From NCBI GenBank assembly GCA_000727475.1, contig KL647289.1, forward strand, positions 5,810,776 through 5,874,775: a stretch of DNA of 64,000 nt, written 5' to 3'. The notes beneath the pieces are model-generated. The model was not told the DNA's origin. It ran no database searches and saw nothing but the letters and a program-made list of their open reading frames with translations. Every line of letters begins with the position of its first letter. Positions within the stretch are counted from its first letter, which is position 1. Of this stretch, positions 26,101-35,100 are shown piece by piece. This stretch comes from Sarcocystis neurona (taxonomy: Eukaryota; Apicomplexa; Conoidasida; Eucoccidiorida; Sarcocystidae). Made by a program: the position numbers and the translations under genes.

Positions 26101-29100
26101 AGAGAGCGCAGCTTGAGAGAACGTGGCCGAACGCACTCGAGCTTCGCCGGCAGAGCTACGCACCAGCAGCAGAGAGTCATACTCCCGCCCTACCACAGGT
26201 GTAGAGACCGAAGGAGCAGCAGGGAGCCGGGCTAGAAACGTTCGGCTTCTAAAGATGGTGCTGCCAGTGTGTCGTATCGCTCCAGGTGAAGCAGCAGCGC
26301 GCAACTGGCTGCTGCGGCGGGTACTAGCCTCTCGCGCAGCTGCCACCGTAGCTGCTCCGCTGTTCTCTGGTGCATGCAATCGAAAGAGAGACGGGAGCCC
26401 ACGTAAATCCATTGCCTCGACGGAGAGCAGCAGTCTGCAGCTACTCCGAGAAATCAAGCAACACGAGCCCCTGCGTGGCTTCTCCTGCGCAGCAGCGGCC
26501 AACACCACCAGCAGCACGAATGCAGACAGATCACCAGCAGCCGGGGCGAAGGAGCACTCTGCAGCAGCAGCGGCAGGCATAAGCGCAGCCGCAGCTACGA
26601 CAGATCCGCAGCAATACCGGCAGCAGCCACTGCGCCAGCTACGGCAATACACGACAGCAGTAGCAGCACTTGTAGCAGCAGCGATTGTAGCCACCAGCAG
26701 CAGCAGGAGTCACAATGACAGCACCGGCAACCAGAAGCCCGAGCAGCAGTCACACCAACAGCAGCCATCAGAACAGCACCTGCAGCACCAGCCGGGCGAG
26801 CAACGTTTCTCCACACATCAACTGCCAGGACTTAACAGCGGCCGGAGTCACCGCAGCGGCAGAAACCACGTCGAACAGCAGCGGGTTCACAACCACCGCC
26901 ACCGCAGCAGCAACCTCTCCGACAGCAGCCGTACCCATAGCAGCAGCAGCAGAAGCAATACGCTTGGCGATTACAGCAGCAATGAGAACACCGCTTACGA
27001 GACTTCTTCACCTATGCTGTGGGCGGTGCCATTTCCAGCTCTCTCTCTCAATGCAGCTGTTAAGCTTACGCGGTCGATCAGCAGTCCATGGTCGGGTTCC
27101 TGATGATGCGTCTGTCGCCCTTGCCGCTGCTGCTGCTTTGGTTGCTGCTGTCGCTGCTCCTGAGGATCCGTGGAAAGCGTCGCGATATTCACGGCAGCGG
27201 GGGACGACAGCAGCAAAGCGCGTAGCGCAGCTGTTGACTGCCCAAGAGAAGGGAGAGGTCTGGGACCCAGCAGGAATCGTTGCTGGATCTGCAGCAGCAA
27301 CGCCGCACTGGATCTCGGCCCAGGGTTTCTTGCTGGCTCTTCTTGTCTGCTGGTTTGCATTTGTTGTTGGCTGCTGCGCAGCAGCTGCTGCTGCGGCAGC
27401 TGTCGCAGCACAAAGGTTGTCAACGCATCGGGAAAGGCAGGCGCCATGGCGGAGTGTGCTGCTGCATGCACGACTGCAGCGGCTTGCTGCAGCGCACTTC
27501 TCTCAGCAGCGGTAGCAGCAGAAACCACTGCATGCAGCACCCGAGAAGCTCCTCCGGTCTTGCCCTCCCTCAGGGAACAGGGGAGCTGCCCCTGCTGCTC
27601 CGTTTCCTCCTTCTTACGCTGAGCATACCGCGGAAAACGGCTGCGACTGCGGCTGCTGCTTCCCGTGTTCGGATTACTGAGCTGCAGCAGCTGCAGCATT
27701 TGCAACAACTGCGCGCTGAGCTGCAGAAGCCGCTGATGACAGCAGCTACCTTGAGCTGCCATTGCAAAGCTTTCACGTCTCTGTGTGGCCTTTAGAAAAA
27801 TCTCTCCCGCTGTAGCGAGGAGGCTTGCCGCAGAGATGCGGCGCTCTTCTTCTGGTGCGCGAGACGACTCCGCTGGCGCCGTTGACACTCGCGTTTCTCT
27901 TGCAGCTGCACCTGCTGCTGCTGAACCTGCTTCTGCTGTTGCGGAGCCACCGGCATCAGGGAGGAGTGCGGCACTCGCAGACACGCAGACAGCAGCGGCT
28001 GCAGCGACAGCAGCAGCAACGGCAACGTGATGCTGCAGGTGCATGTCCAGCAAAAATCCATGAACAAGTAGTAGCGGCAGCGAAATTGACAGCGCGAGCT
28101 CTGCGCCTACTGCAGCAGGAACAAACGGCAAGGAAGAGGGACTAAAGAACGAGGAGAGCTGCTGGACTGCCGCGTCGACTGTTGGCTGCAACCCAACGGG
28201 CAGCAACGGCGCGCAGCTGCGAAGCAGTGCCACCAATCTGTTGCTGTTGCTGCGTGCGGTTGCTGCCTGCGTGATCGCCTTAGCGTTGCCCGCTGCAGCT
28301 GCAGCAGTATCCCCCCACGCTCCTCCTGCTTCTGAGGCTCCGCCGACGTCGCTGCTGCTGCCCAGCAGCAAAGGTTCCAGCGGCAGCAGCAGCACCGGAC
28401 ACGTGGGCAAGCTGCGGTGTCTATCCAGGTCACCGCTGCTGCAGAACTGCGCAGCAGATGCAAGGACAGGGCATCCCAGCAACGCTGCTTCCTCCTCTTC
28501 TCGACCGCTGTAGCTTCTTCTGCTTCCTTTTATCGTCGCTGCAGCCTCTGCGTCGAAAAGGCCGGCCGCCGGAGCAAACGCATCCGCTTCAACACACGCG
28601 TCTCCAGCAGGAACACAAAGCACGTCCGCAGCAGCCTCTGCACTCTTCCGTCTCAGTTCCGCTGTCTTCTCATCTGCCGACACCGCTTGACGAGTCTCCG
28701 TGTCTCCCGGTCTTTCCTCCTCGGCTCCTGGAGCCGCACGTGTGCGCAGCAGCTTACAAGGAGCTGCGGTGTCAGTAGCCGCAGCGCGGAAGAAGCAGCA
28801 GCGGCAGCAGGAAGACGAAGAGGAGAGCTGCATAGACCCAATAGCCAGGCCCCTGCTCGTGAGCTCTAGATAAGGCGAGGCAGTGTACAGGAAGGGATTC
28901 TGCAGGAATATAGGCTGGTAGTGAGAGTACGTGCTGTCGATCACATCAGGAGCAAACACGCCCGGCAGACGTGACAGCGGCGCTCTATACAGAAGACGGC
29001 CTGTCTGCAGCTTCCACAGGTAGTAGTGCGTAGCAGTGAAGCAGCAAATTAAGTCGGAGAGCAGGTCGATCACGACTTTCCGCAGCGCTGCAGCATCCGA

Positions 29101-32100
29101 GACGCCTGCTGCTCTTTCTAACGGGAAGACGCCGCCCCAGGTGCAAGGGCGGGGAGCAAACCTTAGCAGCTCGGCTGTGCGGGCGGTCCACGCTGCAGAT
29201 CTGTAGTGTACGTATATCGGACTCTCGACCAAACCGCGGCTCTCCCCTGCAGACTGTTCTCCTCCAGCTCCTTCGCGTCCCCACCACCTCACACCGCCCT
29301 GCTGCTCCTGGACCCCGTGGGCCTGCTGTTGTGCGCTGCCTGGTGACGCGCGCGAGAAAAGCTGCTCTGCAGGAGCAGCAGGAAGGCAGTTAGCAGCGCC
29401 AGAAAGCGGGGGCAAGGCGCTGCAGGTGTCGGTGCAGCAGCAGCACTTTGCCGCGTCAACGAGCGACAGCAGGCCGCTGGCGTCGGCAGCCAGGAAGCAG
29501 TTCGAATCGAAATGCGCCTCTCCTTGGCCTCCGCAGACGGCCAGCACCCGCAGCAGCGCAACTGCTGCGGCAGGCAGCACGCGAGGCAGGAAGCAGCAAA
29601 CAGCAAATGCAGGCAACTGCCACAGGATGACGTCTCCCCTGCTGGTCGCGCCAGCTAGAAGCATGGAGCTCAGCGGCAGCAGACATGTTACTTGCGTTTG
29701 CACGACTCTTTCCGGCTCGGCATACAGCGGCACACGCGCAGCAGCACCCCACAGTCCCTGCTGCTGCTGCTGCAGCAAGGCGTGAACCCACCTCCGCTGC
29801 TGCAGTAATTGACGTTCTGTACTTGTTCGTATCTTGTCCTGCTGCTGGTCAGCTGCGAACAGCCGGGCTCTTCTTCCGGTGCTTTCTCCTCCTCCTGCTT
29901 CTTCTATCTCGTCTGGACGCGTCAACGCTTCGTCCATGCCGCTCGCACTGCTGCAGCACCCGTCGCTGCTGCTTTCGCTGGTGCTCTCGCTGCTGCTCTC
30001 GCTGCCGCTGCGGGTCCTGCTGCTTTTGGCGCAGCTTTTGCATCCCCTGGAGTGGCTCCGCTGCGGCGTAGTAGACGATTCAGCAGCAGCAAAAAGTGGA
30101 TGCGTGCCTGGAGTTGGGATTTGTATGAGACTCGGCAACAGCCGCCGTGCTCGCGGCCATGCGATAAGTGACGGATCTCCGCTCAGATAGAGCACCGCCT
30201 CCTCTGCTGCTGCTGCGTCTTCTTCTCTCCCCTCACGTGCCGCTGCTTGTATCTCCTCTGCGGAAGTATTCCGCTCTCCCAGGGACCTATTATTGACCAG
30301 CAGGGAAGCGGATGTATCTTGACACGCCTTCGGCAAGCCACGTTGACGTTCCTGCTGCTGCTGCGGCAGCCTCTGTGTGTGTTGCTGCCGCTGCTGCTGC
30401 GGCTCCTCTTCCCCTGGCTGCTCGGGTTGCTGGGTAGCACCATGGGGCTGCAGCTGCCGTTGCACCTGCTGCTGCTGCTGTGTCTCCTGCTCACTTGCTG
30501 TAGCTGTGGAGGGGGTGCGGGAGACGGCTGCTTTCCGCAAATGCAGCAGCTGACTCTTTTTCTTCTTCTTTAAGAGCAAATTAAGGCAGACGGCAACCGC
30601 AGAGCCATCGGAGAAGCTACTAATGAGATACAGGCGTCCTACTGTCTCTGCGACACACCAGCACAGCGCATGCGTTTCTGCATGCAGCAGCAGCTCCGCA
30701 GAAGAAGCCGCAGCAGGCGCAGCAGCATCCTGGGATAAAGGAGCAACACCAGCACCTGAAACACAAGGGGATAAAGGAGCAGCTGCAGCACGCGAGGAAA
30801 CTCGCCAAGCAGGAGGTGAGCTCCAGAGAGAGTCCTCCCCCCCCGGATCGTCGTGGAACCCCAGTGCCGAGCGTTCCATACGGCCGCTGCGAGCACCGGA
30901 CGCTTCAGAGCCTCCACGTTGAGAAAAGTGCCAAGCTGCAAGAGGTGCTGCAGCAGCTGTGGCTGCAGCAGGAGCTGCAGCAGCAGGAGCTGCAGCAGCA
31001 GGAGCTGCAGCAGCAGGAGCTGCAGCAGCAGGAGCTGCAGCAGCAGGAGCTGCAGCAGCGAGGAGCCGCAGCAGCNNNNNNNNNNNNNNNNNNNNNNNNN
31101 NNNNNNNNNNNNNNNNNNNNNNNNNNNNNNNNNNNNNNNNNNNNNNNNNNNNNNNNNNNNNNNNNNNNNNNNNNNNNNNNNNNNNNNNNNNNNNNNNNNN
31201 NNNNNNNNNNNNNNNNNNNNNNNNNNNNNNNNNNNNNNNNNNNNNNNNNNNNNNNNNNNNNNNNNNNNNNNNNNNNNNNNNNNNNNNNNNNNNNNNNNNN
31301 NNNNNNNNNNNNNNNNNNNNNNNNNNNNNNNNNNNNNNNNNNNNNNNNNNNNNNNNNNNNNNNNNNNNNNNNNNNNNNNNNNNNNNNNNNNNNNNNNNNN
31401 NNNNNNNNNNNNNNNNNNNNNNNNNNNNNNNNNNNNNNNNNNNNNNNNNNNNNNNNNNNNNNNNNNNNNNNNNNNNNNNNNNNNNNNNNNNNNNNNNNNN
31501 NNNNNNNNNNNNNNNNNNNNNNNNAGCAGCAGGAGCTGCAGCAGCAGGAGCTGCAGCAGCAGGAGCTGCAGCAGCAGGAGCCGCAGCAGCAGGAGCTGCA
31601 GCAGCAGGAGCCGCAGCAGCAGCAAGTGCCGTAGCAGCACTCGGCTTTGCTGTAGCAGCGGCGTGACTTTGAGGCGCAGCAGACGGAAGAATCACGTGCT
31701 GCTGCTGCAGCTGCAGCTGTGGGTGATACAGCGCCCGCAGCAGCTGCTGAAACAACCGTGGAAGCTTCGAGAGACCATCGCGCGCACCAGCCGCATGGGG
31801 ATCCAGCAGCCGCCTGAGAACTTGCTGCTCCAAAACGCTGCTGCTCTTCAAGGCATTCACCTCAGGCAGCAAGAGAGGAGGTAACGGAGGCCACAGCGCA
31901 CGATGGAGAGCCTGTCTGAGCGTCGACGGGAGACGCCACACACGAGACAAATCAAATGAAACTTTGCTACTGCACCATAAGAGTTTCTTTCTCCCGGCTA
32001 CGCGCAACACTTCCCGTTCCTGTGAGGGAAACACCTCGCAGGCTACCGCGTGCAGCCCCAGCGTCCTCAATATTTCCCCCTGCTGCTGGTCGAACTCTTC

Positions 32101-35100
32101 CTCCTGCTGCGATTCTATCCGTTCCCGCCGGTTCTCTGATGCTTCCTGCTGCTGCTGAAGCTTCTCCGGCTGCTCCGTCTGCAGCAGCGCTCCTGAGTAG
32201 TGCTGAGGATGCTGCTGGTGAAACTGTGGCGCCTGCTGCTGCTGTTCCTGCTGTGAAGCATTTTGTTGCTGCTGGTGCTCTTCTTGTCGCTTCGCATCCT
32301 TCACTATCGGTGAAGGCGGAAGGACATCCTGCACTGCCCAACACGTTGCGCTAAAGCGCTCTGCTGCTCGAAGTGAAATTCCTACTGTTAATAACCCATT
32401 TGTGTGACACTGCGCAGGCTCATTGCTGACCGCGTCTGTCTCGCGTGCGGCTGCAGCACCGCCCTTGCTGCTGCTGCTGCGCTCTCCTTGGCCTGCAGTG
32501 AGCGGGAAGAAGACGGGCGTTGGAGTGTCTTCTCCGCCGAGAATATCTGACTGCAGTTTCCCGACGTAAATCCCCTTAATGAGCTGCTGCGCTGCTGAGG
32601 CGCCGGCTTTTGCAGCAGCAGCAGCACCTGCAAGAGCGGCAGCATCGCCACCGGCGGCCCGCAGGAGCACCGCTGCTTCGAGAGGGTAGAGAGGTAGCGG
32701 ATACGCGTAGAGCATCCCAGTGGTCGTCCACGCCAACAGCACAGCCTCTGCTGCTCCAAAAGACCAGGCATATGGAAGGCCGCCTGATCCTGACACCGCT
32801 GCCTGTGCTGATGCTGCTGCTCCTCCTCCTCCCCCGCCGCCCTGCTGTTGCTCCAGACGCCGGGCATCTAACGCAGCCCAAAGTCCCTGCAGCCCGGGGC
32901 TGAAACGCAGCACCTGCAACCCACACCAATCGGACGCAGCCCCACTGACCGCAGGAGCAGTGCCAGTCCCCGCAGCACGACCTGCGGTAAGCGCAGAATG
33001 ACCGTCGGGGGCTCTCTGTGGAGCGGTACCAGCAGCAGTGTGGGGAGAAAAAAGCGGTTTGCTGCTGCTGCCGCATGCATTACCATCTTCTTCAAATCCG
33101 CCGCGAGTGTGAAATCCTTTCTGCTGCTGCGGCAGTTGCCGGTGGAGCTGCTGCAGCAACGCCGCAACAGCACCCCCTGCAGCCGAATCGCCGCAGCTGC
33201 TGCTGAAAGCTTCTCCAAGGTACCACGCTTGAGGCGGCGGAGCTACGAATATGTGGAGAATGTGATCGTACTGCAAAGACGCGCCTCTGCCTGCTGCAGC
33301 AGTCAATCGTCTTCTCCACAGAAGCAGCCGCTGGGGCGTCAAGGCCACTAGGTAGGTTGCGGTGATGGCGACTAGAGAAGAACGTGCACTCCCTCCCACC
33401 TCCTGCAGCAGTGGCTCGTCCTGCAACACCGACAGCGACCCCAGCAGCAGCACCCCGAACACAGCAGAAACGACAGCAGTAAATGTAGCAGCAGCAGCAA
33501 AGCAACCGCAGCAGCAGCACCAGGAAACACACCAAAAGCACCAGCAAGAGCAGCACCAGCAAGAGCAGAATCAGCAACAGCAGCACCAGCAAGAGCAGCA
33601 CCAGCAGCCAAGGAAACACTGCACGCACGTTAGTACTCGAGAACAGGGACTCACCGAGAGCAAACCCAACCGAGACACGTAGACTTTCAAAAGCAGCAAC
33701 GGCAGCAGAGGCAGCAGCAGCACCGGCAACGCGAGGTCGACGTGTAGAACTGTAGCGCGCCAGCAGTTCAGTGTGCGGAGTGGCACCAAGTGGAACAGCA
33801 AACCGACAGGAAGACGCGCGCGTGGCAACGGAGACCGCACCTTCTCCTACGTGACCCACCATTACAACAGACGATGCAGTTGCAACGCTCATACGGCCAG
33901 CAATGACGGCAGTGAATACTCTGCGTCTGCTGCTAGAGCGTGAGGACACAATCACGAGGAGGAGTGACATCTGGAGGAGCAGCGGCTGCAGTAGTACCAC
34001 TGGCACGCATGACACGGGCAGCGACGGGCACAGCGAGATGGGCAGCAGCCACGTGTCTCTGTCGCAGCCGTAGCAGCTTATACCGTAAGGCAGCAAGGCT
34101 CCGAGACAAACGCAGGCTTTAAATATGCCTCTCTCCTTGAACAGTTGCAGCAGCCACGTTCAGGGAAGGAAGAAGGCAAGGAGCCTTTTCTCAGTGCAGA
34201 TCCGGAGAAGAGAGGAGAAGACACGCGATTGACATCGGCTGGGGTGGCTGCTGCGACTCTGGTTTGTCCCGAAGTGCGGCCCTGCACCTGCTCCTGTGCC
34301 AGCCCGCCGCCGTCAGCTGCTGTCCCTGCAGTGCGGCGTCCCAAGTCGGCAGCTACTGCGTCCAATTGGTGCTGGCGCTGTTGTTCTAGCTCTGCGCGCT
34401 GCTGACGTGCCGCAGTCAGGCTTTCACTAAACGCAGCGAAGACGGTGTATTCTCGTTGTCCACGAATGGCGAACACTGCGTTCTCCTCCGCATTTCCGCC
34501 TGCTGCTGCTGCTGTTGCTGTTGCTGCGAACGGCGATGCAGACGTCGCTGCTGCCGCTGGGGTTGCACCAGCGGCTGCGGCTCCCGCCTCGTCGTCAGCG
34601 TTCTGTGAAGAGCTTGTGCCGGATTCCGTCTTAGAGAAAGTAGACGGAACAGCAGCAGCAGCAAGAGCAAATAAGCTGCCGTTGCGGCAGCTGCCGCTGC
34701 CGCCGCAGCTCCAGCCTTGCAGGACGGCAGTCAAAGACCAAACTGCCACGCGCCCATCCACCGTAATCGCAGCCACAAGTACATCGTTGCTGAGGGCAGC
34801 AGGCCAGGCGTGCTTATCAGGCGCAGCAGCCCTTCCTCTTTTTGAGGGCGCAGCAGCTTCATGCCCACCCCAGGGCTGCTCGTCAGTCGGGCGGGCAGCC
34901 GCTGCCGGAAAAGCTGCTGCTGCTGCCGCTTCTACTGCGCGCACCACCTCCGCTGCCTCTACTGCGGCAGCCGACACATACGAAGAGACCGGGGCGTCGT
35001 ACAGCTGCTGCGCCTGCTGCTCCTGCTGCGGCTGCAAGTACGAGAGAGGGCGGTTTGACTGCTGCTGTGGGACGGTCAAATAATCACTGGGGCGGCAAAC

